Positions 26,030 to 35,416 of a DNA stretch of 64,000 nucleotides are shown here, piece by piece; position 1 is the stretch's first letter, and each line of letters begins with the position of its first letter. Source of the DNA: Desulfobacter sp. (GTDB lineage Bacteria > Desulfobacterota > Desulfobacteria > Desulfobacterales > Desulfobacteraceae). The translations under genes and the position numbers were made by a program. The notes under the pieces are model-generated. The model did not search any database, had not been told where the DNA came from, and worked only from the letters and a program-made list of their open reading frames with translations. The DNA is taken from the NCBI GenBank assembly GCA_028768525.1, contig CP054837.1, forward strand, positions 3,344,001 to 3,408,000. The letters run 5' to 3'.

Positions 26030-26161
26030 TTTTCATATTTCCATCTTTCCTCCTTTCCAGGTCCTGACTCGGGCAATAATTTTTTATTTCTCTTAAATAT
26101 AGTTTAAAATCAGCTTGTTATATGGTTGTGTCCGATGCGTCACGGCCCCCTGAACTTCTTC

Positions 26162-26178
26162 TGGCATGGTTATGGCTA
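26162..26178 (+). promoter_or_regulatory. Sigma-54-type promoter of the molybdoenzyme gene
   Basis: TGGCATGGTTATGGCTA has GG and GC 10 bases apart, as -24/-12 elements must. The same 17 bases occur at 43209-43225. It lies about 80 bp before the chosen start codon. A stable GC hairpin (26208-26231) is in the resulting untranslated leader. Confidence 0.68.
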
Positions 26179-26257
26179 CATCATAGACCAAAAATTTAGA
26201 ATTTACCGGCCCGGGGCCATCCCCCCGGGCCAAGAGACGTTCCCGAGGAGAACCGAT

Positions 26258-28342
26258 ATGACAAAAAACAAGGTGTTCAGTGTTTGCGGCATGTGTACCG
26301 TACGCTGCCCCATTAGCGTAGAGGTTGAAAACGGCCAGGTAAAATTTATCGGGGGCAACCCCCATGTCCCGGCCATGAAAGGGGCGGTCTGCCCCAGGGG
26401 TGCCGCAGGCAAGGCCCTGCTCCATGACAATGAACGGCCCCAGACCCCCCTGATCCGTGAAGGGGAGCGGGGGGAAGGCAAGTGGCGCAAGGCCACCTGG
26501 GAAGAGGCCCTGGATTACGTGGCCGGCAAGATGAAAGAGATCAAGGAAACCCATGGTGCCCGGGCCATATCCCTCACCGACCGGGGGGGGCCGTTCAGGG
26601 ATATGCGCCGGGCATTCCTCAGGGGGCTGGGTACGCCCAACTACTGCAACCATGATTCCGCCTGCGCCCGGAATGTCCAGCATTCGGCCCTCTCCCTCAC
26701 CGGCATGGGCCGGAAGGCCGTGGCCTATGACCTGAAAAACTGCAAGCATGTGGTGCTCCAGTTCAGGAATATCTTGGAAGCCGTGAATGTCCAGGAGGTG
26801 AACAATCTCATGGATGCCATGGAAAAGGGCTGCAAGCTGACCGTCATTGATATCCGGGCCAATGTCTCCGCGGCCAAAGCCACCCGGTTCATGCAGATCC
26901 GGCCGGGCACCGATTACGCCTTCAACCTGGCGGTGATCCATGAGCTCATCAAGCGCCGCCTTTACAATCAGGAATTTGTGGACCGCTATATTGAGGGCTT
27001 TAAGGACCTGGAGCAGTTTGTCTCCCCGTACACCCCGGAATGGGCCGAAGAGCAGACCGGCATTGAGGCGGCCCAGCTTCGCGCCTTTGTGGAGGAACTG
27101 GCGGCAGCCGCGCCTTCCGTGATCTGGCATCCCGGGTGGATGGCCGCCCGGTATAAAAATTCTTTTTATATCTGCCGTTCCATCTATATCATCAACGCCC
27201 TGCTGGGGGCTTACGGGGCCAAGGGCGGCCTTCCCTTTGTTTCCAAACCCGGCGATGTCGGGGCCAAGGGGCTGAAGTCCTTCATGAACCTCTTTCCCAA
27301 ACCCGAAGACAAACGGGCCGACGGGGCAGGATGGAAGTATCCGCATATTGAAACCGGGCCCGGCCTGGCCCACCTGCTTTACGAAGCCATTGAAACCCAG
27401 GACCCCTATCCTGTGAAGGCCTATATCGCCTACCGCCATGATCCCCTCATGGCCTATCCCGATCCCGACCGGGTCCGGGAGTTGTGGAAAAACCTGGATC
27501 TCCTGGTCTCCGTTACCTTTTCCTGGTCAGACACGGCCTGGTACTCCGATGTGGTCCTGCCGTTGTCCACCTACCTGGAGCGGGAAAGCATCATTGCCAC
27601 CAAAAATGGCCTCAAACCCCAGTTTTTTGTCCGCCGCCGCTCTGTGGAACCCAGGTATGACAGCCGGGCTGACTGGGAGATTATCTCCGGCCTGGCCAAA
27701 CGGCTGGATCTGCCCGAACTGGTGTTTGACCGCGTGGAAGACCTGTGGAATTTCCAGCTTGAGGGCACCGGGGTGTCCATTGAGGATTTCGATGCCAAGG
27801 GAATGGTTCCCCTGGCGGACAAGCCTATTTACAAGGATTTCGAGGATTACACGTTCAAGACAAGTTCCGGAAAGATTGAGATGATTTCCAAGAAACTGGA
27901 AGATGCCGGCCTGCCCTCTCTGAAACCCTATGAACCGCCCGTATTCCCCAAGGAAGGGGAATTCAGGGTGACCTTCGGCCGCTGTGCCCTGCACACCCAG
28001 GGACACACCGTGAACAACCCCCTGCTCAACGAGCAGATGTCCGAGAACACCCTGTGGATTAATACGGGAGAGGCGGAAAAACTGGGCATCTCAGACGGCG
28101 ATGTGGTCACCGTTGGCCAGAACGGCTACACGGAAACCATCAAAGCCAAGGTCACCGACCATATCCATCCCGATGCCGTTTTTGTCATCCACGGCTTCGG
28201 CCACCGCCTGAAAGTGGAGAGCCGGGCCTTCGGCAAGGGCCTTGCGGACAATAAATTCATGTCCGGCGGCATGGATATCTGGGATAAGGCCGGCGGCGCC
28301 ATCGCCTACCAGGAGCATTTTGTCACCGTAACCAAGCAGTAA
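26258..28342 (+). CDS. Cytoplasmic molybdopterin oxidoreductase (PhsA/PsrA-like branch)
   Basis: 694 aa. The ATG at 26258 is preferred: GAGGAGAA precedes it, the putative promoter at 26162 excludes earlier starts, and the protein then begins directly with the [4Fe-4S] motif (CGMCTVRC...CPRG, residues about 10-48). There is no Tat signal, unlike the periplasmic PhsA and PsrA reductases. NHDSACARN carries a likely Cys ligand to Mo or W. The usual three domains of the DMSO-reductase family follow, with the dinucleotide-binding C-terminal domain from about 575. No iron-sulfur or membrane subunit is adjacent. The shared promoter and operator at 43053-43225 point to the ferredoxin-GltD-NuoG-like operon as its redox partner. 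The substrate is unknown. Confidence 0.88.
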   Translation: MTKNKVFSVCGMCTVRCPISVEVENGQVKFIGGNPHVPAMKGAVCPRGAAGKALLHDNERPQTPLIREGERGEGKWRKATWEEALDYVAGKMKEIKETHGARAISLTDRGGPFRDMRRAFLRGLGTPNYCNHDSACARNVQHSALSLTGMGRKAVAYDLKNCKHVVLQFRNILEAVNVQEVNNLMDAMEKGCKLTVIDIRANVSAAKATRFMQIRPGTDYAFNLAVIHELIKRRLYNQEFVDRYIEGFKDLEQFVSPYTPEWAEEQTGIEAAQLRAFVEELAAAAPSVIWHPGWMAARYKNSFYICRSIYIINALLGAYGAKGGLPFVSKPGDVGAKGLKSFMNLFPKPEDKRADGAGWKYPHIETGPGLAHLLYEAIETQDPYPVKAYIAYRHDPLMAYPDPDRVRELWKNLDLLVSVTFSWSDTAWYSDVVLPLSTYLERESIIATKNGLKPQFFVRRRSVEPRYDSRADWEIISGLAKRLDLPELVFDRVEDLWNFQLEGTGVSIEDFDAKGMVPLADKPIYKDFEDYTFKTSSGKIEMISKKLEDAGLPSLKPYEPPVFPKEGEFRVTFGRCALHTQGHTVNNPLLNEQMSENTLWINTGEAEKLGISDGDVVTVGQNGYTETIKAKVTDHIHPDAVFVIHGFGHRLKVESRAFGKGLADNKFMSGGMDIWDKAGGAIAYQEHFVTVTKQ

Positions 28343-28368
28343 ATCAACCACCACCACTCCGCTGTAGA

Positions 28369-28411
28369 CAATCCCCCCTGTGCCGCATCCGGCATGGAGG
28401 GGATTGTTTTT
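28369..28411 (+). terminator. Intrinsic terminator after the molybdoenzyme gene
   Basis: CAATCCCC (28369-28376) pairs with GGGGATTG (28399-28406), with a second inner stem TGCCG-CATC-CGGCA, followed by TTTTT. It overlaps the last codon of the convergent kinase gene. Confidence 0.8.
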
Positions 28412-31400
28412 CAATCTTCTGCAGCACCTCTTTCATCCCTTATTGATTGGAAAACTGAGGTCAAAATATGGTCGGCATCCTTGAATTTATACTTACTGAC
28501 AAGGGTTTCTATTGATTCTAATTGATCCGGATATTCTGCTGGCCAGGCATATTCGTTGATTTTTGCAAACATTTCTTTGATCGGTTTGGGCGTTCTCTTT
28601 TTCATGAGGGGGGCAAGTTTCTGAAGAAATGCCATCAACAGTTTTGCGTTTCCCTGTTTCCTGTGTTGGCCGTCCAGGGGGGCCATTGTTTTTTCAGCGA
28701 AAGGAGCCAACCCCTGGCGGATCTTGACCAGCTCCACTTCAAAACGACCCAATATATCTCTATGATCTGCCCTGAAATTTTGTTTTAACGCATTCTCCAA
28801 ATTTGCGGCCAGTTCCTGCAGCGCCTTTGCGCCAATCGTGCCGGACAGGCCTTTAATCGTATGGGCCTGCCTGACAGCCGCCTGCTGCTTTCCCGTCTCA
28901 ATGGCCATTAAAAGATTGGAAACGGTCTGCCGGGTCTCCTTGAAAAATTTGGCCAATATACTTTTATACAATTTTTGGTTGCCGGCCAGCCGGGCCAACC
29001 CCGCTGCCGTATCGATACCTTCAAATTCCGGCAGGCCTGCCTCATTTTCTGGTCCAGCGGCAGGGGGCAATTTCCCTGAATATCTTTCGTGAACGGTCCG
29101 GTTCCCGGGCGTAATCCATTTGGCCAGTATCCTTAACAGGTCCGCCGGTTCAATGGGTTTGGTAATATAGTCGTTCATGCCGATTTCCAGGGTCTCTTCC
29201 CTGACGCCGCTCATGGCATCCGCTGTCATGGCAATGATGGGAATATCCCTGGCCGGCGGATCCAGTTTACGGATTTCCCGGGCGGCCGTCCGGCCATCCA
29301 TCACCGGCATTTGCAGGTCCATCAGCACCGCATCAAATGCACCCTTCTCCGCAGCCGCTTTTTCCACTCCCACACGGCCGTTTTCCGCCACCTCCACATG
29401 AAAGCCTTCATCGTTGAGCAGCTCAACGGCCAGCTGCTGGTTGATTTCGTTGTCTTCCACCAAAAGCAGCCTTGCCCCCCTGACGGCGTCGATTTCTTTC
29501 GGCAGGTGAAGCGTCTGGCGGCGCGGCCTGTTTTTCCGGCTTAGGACCTTTTTCCCAAATGAAGCCAGAATACTTTCAAACAGGAGGGAGTGGGTCACGG
29601 GTTTCAAAAGAAACCCATCCAGATTGATGTGACGCGCCTGTTCCATAACATCTTCCCGGTCATGTCCCGTTACCATAATGATCTTTGGAACCTTTGGAAG
29701 GGTGGTATCTTTCTGGATTTTTCTGGCGGTTTCAATTCCGTCGATTCCCGGCATCTGCCAGTCCAGGAAAAGAATATCATACCCGCCGCTTTCAGCGTTT
29801 GCCGCCGAACGGACCATCTCAATGGCGTCATGGCCGTTGTTAATGGTGTCGGCCTGAAAGGTGAAATCGGCCAGGTAGTTTTCCATCACCTTGCAGAAAG
29901 TGGGGTTGTCGTCCACCACAAGGACGTTGATCCCCTTTAGTATTTGTGGAACGATTTCTTGTTTATCAACCGGTTTTTCAAGGCGGCCCAAGCGGACGGT
30001 GAACCAGAACATCGTACCTTGTCCCATGGTGCTTTGAACGCCGATCTCCCCGCCCATCATTTCGGCCAGCTTTTTACTAATTGTGAGCCCCAGCCCCGTT
30101 CCCCCGTATTTGCGGGTCGTGGACATGTCTGCCTGGGAAAAAGACTGAAACAACTTGTTTTGCTGTTCCTTTGACAGGCCAATCCCCGTATCCCGGACGG
30201 AAAACCGGATCAACACGTTTTTTTCATCCGTTTCCAGGGGGGAGACAGAGACTTCAATCTCTCCTTTTTCGGTAAATTTGACGGCATTATTGGCCAAATT
30301 AAGCAGTATCTGCCCCAGCCTGAGCGGATCCCCCTTCAAATGGGTGGGCACCTGGGAATCCAGGTTAAAAATGAGTTCGATCCCCTTTTTTTGTGTTTTC
30401 ATGGAAATCAGGTTTGCCAGATTGTCGAGCACGGCATCAAGATTAAAGGCGATGGTTTCGATATCCAGCTTTCCTGCCTCAATTTTGGAAAAGTCGAGGA
30501 TATCGTTGATGATGCCCAATAGACTTTGGGCCGACAATTGAATTTTATGGATATAATCCCGCTGCTTGGCATTCAGATCTGTTTTTTTTGCCAAATGGCT
30601 CATGCCGATAATCGCATTCATCGGCGTCCGGATTTCATGGGACATATTGGCCAGGAACTCCGATTTCGCCCGGGTGGCTTCTTCGGCCAGTTGTTTGGCA
30701 TTTTCCAATTCTTTTTCTGCCAGCTTCAACTCGGTTATATCAGCCAGGATGAAGTGGGAACGGATAAATTTTCCGTAGGCGTCACGCTGCACCCGCCCTG
30801 TCAATAAGACATTGAAAACCCTTCCATTTTTATGGCAGATTTCCAACGCTGCATTATTGATAAAGCCACGGCTTTTGAACTCTTTGAATTTATCGGAAAA
30901 AATCGTCCGGTCTGCCGGTGTGCAGAGTCCGGTAAATTTTTTGCCGATCACCTGATCCTTTTCGTAGCCCAGAAATTTCAGCCACATTGGGTTGACATCA
31001 TTGATGCTTCCGTCTTGTGATAAAGACTGATACATAACCGGGGTGTTTTCAAATAAATGCCTGAATCTCTTTTCGCTTTCCAGCAATTCGGTAACATCAT
31101 ATAGAGACGATAAAAGAGCGGGTTTACCTTGAAACTCAATTTTTCGTATGGTTATGTTTGCCTTTCGTTTTTTCAACGACCCCAGTTTATAGATGTCCGC
31201 TGGAAAATTTACCGCCTCCCCTTCCTGTTTTAGGATCTGGAGTATGGCGTTCCTGTCCTTTGAATCGACATACATTGCGTTGGAGTTTTTTTTGACCACC
31301 TCTTTTATTGATATCCCGTGAAAATCTGCCATCGCCTGGTTTGCCTTGAGTATCACTCCATTTTCAAGGGTTACGGCCACCGGTATTAAAACTGTATTGA

Positions 31401-32082
31401 AAATCGTATCCATGCTTTCCTGGCTGGCCAGTGCCCGTTCCTGTTCAAGTTTGGCCTTCTCCGCCTGGCGTTCCTTGATCCGGTCCATCCCCATGGCGGC
31501 AACCAGTTTGGCGAACTGGACAAGAAAAGAGAGAATGACTTCGGCCCGCTCGGAAGAGATTATGGGGGTATTGTTCAATGCATTCAGGTATTCCTGCTTG
31601 TCATAACCGAATTGGTCCGCCTGTTTAGTGAAATAATCAATATCCGGTTTATCCAGCAAAAACTGACCGATGAAAAGATTTGCGAGATACTCGCCTCCAA
31701 TCAGTATCGGGGAGGCGCAATCGGTCATTCCGTTTTTACAGCGATAGATGTTATAGGGGGCTCCTGTTTTTAGATTTTTCGCCAAGGAGGTGTCGCTTTC
31801 AATACATCGTGCGCAGCTTTCGGGGTGTACGCGATGGAATTGGGTGCATATTGGATTCCATTCCGAAGAGGCCAGCACATTTGCATCCAAATCAATAATG
31901 GCGATGGGCACGCCAACTATTTTATAGAAAATTTTAAATAGCTGATTGAAATTTTCTGAGGCTAAAAGTCCCTTGAATACGATGTAGATATGCCTGTATT
32001 TATGGGGCTTTTCACGAACATAAGCCGGCAGGCCTTCCAATGCCTCTGCCTCACCTGTTACAACGCTGATATTTCCTTTCAT
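28411..32082 (-). CDS. Hybrid histidine kinase: PocR, PAS, HisKA, two receivers, HPt
   Basis: 1223 aa, soluble. A PocR-type sensory domain occupies about 25-205 (GVPIAIIDLDANVLASSEW, Cys-rich CARC...CKNGMTDCASPI, then YLANLFIGQF). Two PAS-like domains follow. The H-box FLANMSHEIRTPMNAIIGMSH is near 490, and the HATPase has DTGIGL and GTGLGLTISKKLA. Receiver 1 (VLVVDDN..FLDWQMPG), receiver 2 (LLVEDNEINQQ..LMDLQMPV) and an HPt domain with the His in RQAHTIKGLSG complete a full phosphorelay. A 60-residue C-terminal tail also occurs in the IS-split kinase next door. PocR domains bind small organics or redox-sensitive ligands. The output partner may be the regulators at 38082-40375. Confidence 0.93.
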   Translation of the reverse strand: MKGNISVVTGEAEALEGLPAYVREKPHKYRHIYIVFKGLLASENFNQLFKIFYKIVGVPIAIIDLDANVLASSEWNPICTQFHRVHPESCARCIESDTSLAKNLKTGAPYNIYRCKNGMTDCASPILIGGEYLANLFIGQFLLDKPDIDYFTKQADQFGYDKQEYLNALNNTPIISSERAEVILSFLVQFAKLVAAMGMDRIKERQAEKAKLEQERALASQESMDTIFNTVLIPVAVTLENGVILKANQAMADFHGISIKEVVKKNSNAMYVDSKDRNAILQILKQEGEAVNFPADIYKLGSLKKRKANITIRKIEFQGKPALLSSLYDVTELLESEKRFRHLFENTPVMYQSLSQDGSINDVNPMWLKFLGYEKDQVIGKKFTGLCTPADRTIFSDKFKEFKSRGFINNAALEICHKNGRVFNVLLTGRVQRDAYGKFIRSHFILADITELKLAEKELENAKQLAEEATRAKSEFLANMSHEIRTPMNAIIGMSHLAKKTDLNAKQRDYIHKIQLSAQSLLGIINDILDFSKIEAGKLDIETIAFNLDAVLDNLANLISMKTQKKGIELIFNLDSQVPTHLKGDPLRLGQILLNLANNAVKFTEKGEIEVSVSPLETDEKNVLIRFSVRDTGIGLSKEQQNKLFQSFSQADMSTTRKYGGTGLGLTISKKLAEMMGGEIGVQSTMGQGTMFWFTVRLGRLEKPVDKQEIVPQILKGINVLVVDDNPTFCKVMENYLADFTFQADTINNGHDAIEMVRSAANAESGGYDILFLDWQMPGIDGIETARKIQKDTTLPKVPKIIMVTGHDREDVMEQARHINLDGFLLKPVTHSLLFESILASFGKKVLSRKNRPRRQTLHLPKEIDAVRGARLLLVEDNEINQQLAVELLNDEGFHVEVAENGRVGVEKAAAEKGAFDAVLMDLQMPVMDGRTAAREIRKLDPPARDIPIIAMTADAMSGVREETLEIGMNDYITKPIEPADLLRILAKWITPGNRTVHERYSGKLPPAAGPENEAGLPEFEGIDTAAGLARLAGNQKLYKSILAKFFKETRQTVSNLLMAIETGKQQAAVRQAHTIKGLSGTIGAKALQELAANLENALKQNFRADHRDILGRFEVELVKIRQGLAPFAEKTMAPLDGQHRKQGNAKLLMAFLQKLAPLMKKRTPKPIKEMFAKINEYAWPAEYPDQLESIETLVSKYKFKDADHILTSVFQSIRDERGAAED

Positions 32083-32476
32083 TGTAAAAACTCGCTTTAT
32101 GCCATGATATTGAAAATAGAGAATTCAGGAATTTATTCGTCTGCATGGTGCTATTTTTGAAATCATTGAAATCAGAATTTACACCCGGTACCGCAGCAGA
32201 GGCAATTGGGCACCACCCTTCGCATGGGTTGAACTCAGTTTACAAATATCACCCGGAAAAAGCAAGAACCCGGCAGGAATAAAACATACTGAAATCCGGC
32301 ACGAATGGATTGGGTGTGATTTAATGGAAATTTTATTTAATCATTATGCTATATTGTGGTATATCAATAAGATATAGGATCCGTCTGTATTTTATTTCGT
32401 CAATAAATATTTAGGTGTTCCATTTTCATATAAATCGCCAAACGGACAATATAAATCGGTCAGGAGTTGACCCCAT
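32083..32476. other. Divergent AT-rich intergenic region
   Basis: No gene is visible. It separates the two hybrid kinase genes and is much more AT-rich than its surroundings, fitting back-to-back promoters. I see no convincing RNA fold, terminator or paired operator in it. Confidence 0.4.
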
Positions 32477-34033
32477 ATGCTGAGCAACAGAATTTCATTG
32501 ATTGTTCTTTTCTTGTTGATGAATTTTGGCATGGCAGGCCCGGCGGTCTGTTTCTCTTCAGACACCGACGCCGGGGTGCTGGTGCTTACCCCCCATGAGA
32601 ATGCCTGGCTCAAATCCCACCCGGTCATCCGTATCGGAACCATGGAGAACTGGCCGCCGCTCAACTATGTGGAAGACGGCGGGCAGCCCATGGGGATCGG
32701 CGCAGATTATATCACGCTTTTGAACAGGCGGCTTACTGGAGCATTAATCATCCGGCCCGGTCCTTTTAAGAAAAATTTCGAGCAGGTCCGGAAGAGGCAG
32801 CTTGATGCATTGATGGACATCACCCCTAAAAAGGAGCGCCGGCCCTTTTTCAACTTTACCCGCCCTTATCTCAAGATCCCCCATGTGATTGTCGGCCGCA
32901 AAAACGGCCCTTATTTTGAATCCGAACAAGATTTAAAGGGAAAGACAGTGGCCCTTGAAAAGGGATTCTTTAATATCAGGTATTTCCAAAACACATATCC
33001 CGAAGTCGGGATCAGGGAATATGAGTCCACAAGTGAGGCGCTCGGGGCCGTATCCAGAAGCGAGGCCGATGCCTATGCCGGCAACAGGGCCGTTGTCATA
33101 TATCTGATTGAAAGAGAGCTGATGGGGAATCTTCAGATCCAGGGGCGGATGGACAAGCCGCCTGTGGTCCTTTCCATCGGCGTCCGGAAAGACTGGCCCG
33201 AGCTGGCCGCCATTCTGGACAAGGCCCTGGCATCCATCACCATTGAAGAAGAACGGCAGATCCGGAACAATTGGCTCCAGATCCTTCCCGGGAGGGACCC
33301 GGGCCGGGAATCAGACTCGGTCATTTCGCCGGACCAGGTCGCTTATCTTCTGAAAAGCATGGCCCTGGTCTTTGCCGGCATTTTTACAATCATCCTTATG
33401 GCCTGGCTGGCCTTGGGCCAGCCAAGGAAAGTGTCCATACGGTCAACGCTGTTTGGGATTCTTTTTATTTTTGCGGGCCTCACCGTGTCAATCGGTGTAC
33501 TGGCCGTCCTGTTTTTAAATCTTGAAAAACAGGTGGGTAAAGCTGAAAACAGGCTGAATCAGTACATAGACCTGGCCCATGAACTCAAACAGTCTTCAGA
33601 TGACCTGACCCGGTTCGCCAGAACCTTTGTGGTCACGGGAAAAGCAGAGTATGAGTCCTATTTCCAGGATATTCTGGATATTCGGGATGGTATCATTCCC
33701 CATCCGGTAAATAATACCCCTGCATTTTGGGATCATGTGGCCGCAGGGGGGATGAAACCCGAATACCGTGGCGAAACCTACTCCATTGAACAGAGAATGG
33801 AGGATCTGGGGCTTTCTGAAGAAGAGCGGCGCGAACTCTCCTATGCCAAGAAAGAGTCAGACGACCTGACAACCCTTGAGGCCGTCGGAATGAATGCCGT
33901 TAAGGGACTGTTTGATGACGGTCAGGGCAATTTTACTGAGGTAAGAAAACCGGAACGGGAAATGGCACGCCAGCTCCTCCATGGCGAAGCCTACCATCTG
34001 GCCAAGGCCAAGATGACTTGCCCCCTTCTTTAG
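32477..34033 (+). pseudogene. Hybrid sensor kinase, 5' fragment (split by IS3)
   Basis: The genuine part ends at 34014, giving 512 codons. A signal peptide or helix is followed by a bacterial solute-binding domain of the SBP_bac_3 type (about 45-265, IGTMENWPPLNYV...GIGADYITLL). Two transmembrane helices follow near 295-315 and 325-345, then a helical periplasmic four-helix segment. The reading frame runs 6 codons into the insertion sequence and stops. The kinase half continues at 35423. If made, this fragment would be a membrane-anchored ligand-binding protein with no output. Confidence 0.88.
34008..34014 (+). repeat. Target-site duplication, left copy
   Basis: CCAAGAT, also found at 35421-35427. 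The two copies flank the insertion in the same codon phase. The true duplication may be shorter than 7 bp. Confidence 0.75.
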
Positions 34034-34187
34034 TACAACCCGCAATGTTAGGAAGGCTCCGAATTTTCAAAATATTGTTGTTGTGTACCACTTCCTTTGC
34101 TACTTTTCAAATACCTGCCCAGGGGATAGGGCAACGCTGGGGAGCGACCCGAGCACTGCGGCAGGTGCCAATACGGATGGGCCATGT

Positions 34188-35093
34188 TCATAGCGTGGCC
34201 TTTTCCTTTGGCCCATCCGGATGGCCCGTAGGCGTTAAACCCCGGGGGCTTGGGGGCAGAGCCCCCATATAAGATTGTTCCCATTCCTTTCTAATGTTTT
34301 CCGGTGTCTGATATCCCAGGCTGCTATGCAATCTTTTCGTGTTGTAGTACTGGCGCCACGTCTCTATGATTGCCCTGGCATCCGGGACGGAATAGAAGAC
34401 CTCCTGATTCAGACATTCGTCTCTGAACCGGCTGTTAAAGCTTTCTCCAAAAGGATTCTGCCATGGTTTGCCTGGCTCAATGTACTTGGTTTTCACCCCT
34501 TGCTCTTTGAGCCAGTCCTGGATTTTATATGCAATAAACTCAGGCCCATTATCGCTCCTGATGTATGTTGGAACCCCACGGGTTGCAAATAGAATCTGCA
34601 AAACGATTTTCACCTGTGAAGATGGTATTGAGGTATCAATGTGGATTGCCAGGCTTTCTCGTGTATATTCGTCAACCACCGTTAAAAATCTCAGCCGCTG
34701 CCCTTCAAGGCAGGAATCTTCCATGAAATCATAGGTCCATACATGATTGGGATACTTCGCTGATATTGGCAGCGTTGTCCCCTTGCCACGCCGCCTCTTG
34801 CGCCTGACCCTCGGCACGCACAGCCCTTGTTCCTGCCAGAGCCGCTCGACTTTCTTATGATTGATGATCATCCCGGATCTGACCAACTGCATATGGGCCT
34901 GGCGGTACCCATGCCTCGGATACTTACCAGAGAATGTTCTTAGCCAGATAACCAAAACAGTGTCATCCCTTGGGTTTGCTTGGTATCTGTAGCTTGACCG
35001 ACTTATCTTCAAAAACAGACATGCTTTGTATTCTGAAAGGCCCCGTTCCGTCATAGTATGTACGGCTTTCCTGCGATCCGGGACCTTTACCAC
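34188..35093 (-). CDS. IS3-family transposase OrfB (DDE integrase)
   Basis: 301 aa. The catalytic DDE residues are in VWTYDFMED, YIRSDNGPEF and NPFGESFNSRFRDE, with the KRLHSSLGYQTPE motif after them. The first codon is GTG in the -1 frame relative to orfA. A slippery A AAA AAG (35099-35093, - strand) in phase with orfA allows the usual OrfAB fusion. The C-terminal 20 residues (LPPSPRGLTPTG...) look like read-through into the element's end. Confidence 0.94.
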   Translation of the reverse strand: MVKVPDRRKAVHTMTERGLSEYKACLFLKISRSSYRYQANPRDDTVLVIWLRTFSGKYPRHGYRQAHMQLVRSGMIINHKKVERLWQEQGLCVPRVRRKRRRGKGTTLPISAKYPNHVWTYDFMEDSCLEGQRLRFLTVVDEYTRESLAIHIDTSIPSSQVKIVLQILFATRGVPTYIRSDNGPEFIAYKIQDWLKEQGVKTKYIEPGKPWQNPFGESFNSRFRDECLNQEVFYSVPDARAIIETWRQYYNTKRLHSSLGYQTPENIRKEWEQSYMGALPPSPRGLTPTGHPDGPKEKATL

Positions 35094-35356
35094 TTTTTTG
35101 AGACCACCGCCTTTAGAGCATCAACTTCGAGGTCCCGTTCAGCCAGGAGCCTTTTTAATCGTACGTTCTCCTTCTCCAACTCTCGCAGCCGCTTTACATC
35201 CGGAACGGACATGCCACCGTATTTCTTTTTCCAGCGGTAATAGCTTTGCTCGGAGAATCCTCCCAGCTTGCAGAATTCAGCGATAGGTCTTTCCTGTTTC
35301 TCGGCTTCAAGCAGAATTTTGACGATCTGTTCTTCAGAATAGCGTTTCTTTTTCAT
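35087..35356 (-). CDS. IS3-family transposase OrfA (HTH)
   Basis: 89 aa. An HTH_Tnp_1-type DNA-binding segment (YSEEQIVKILLEAE...SYYRWKKKYGGM) is followed by a leucine-zipper-like coil (LRELEKENVRLKRLLAERDL). The pattern is that of the IS407 group. It overlaps orfB by 7 bases at the frameshift site. Confidence 0.94.
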   Translation of the reverse strand: MKKKRYSEEQIVKILLEAEKQERPIAEFCKLGGFSEQSYYRWKKKYGGMSVPDVKRLRELEKENVRLKRLLAERDLEVDALKAVVSKKW

Positions 35357-35416
35357 CTTGATCTCCTTTTTAGCTCGGAGATCCTAACATATCACATTGT
35401 ACTGTTTTTGGGGGGC

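Noticed and set aside
26093..27439. A 448-codon open frame opposite the molybdopterin oxidoreductase gene.
   Set aside because: Antisense shadow; the sense strand has all the family motifs.
26258..28342. Calling the molybdoenzyme a formate dehydrogenase.
   Set aside because: The residue after the last cluster Cys is Arg (CPRG) and the overall pattern follows the PhsA/PsrA branch; no selenocysteine context was seen. The substrate is left open.
35246..35416. An earlier start for the kinase 3' fragment, inside the insertion sequence.
   Set aside because: That stretch is antisense to the transposase orfA and encodes nothing like a kinase N-terminus.
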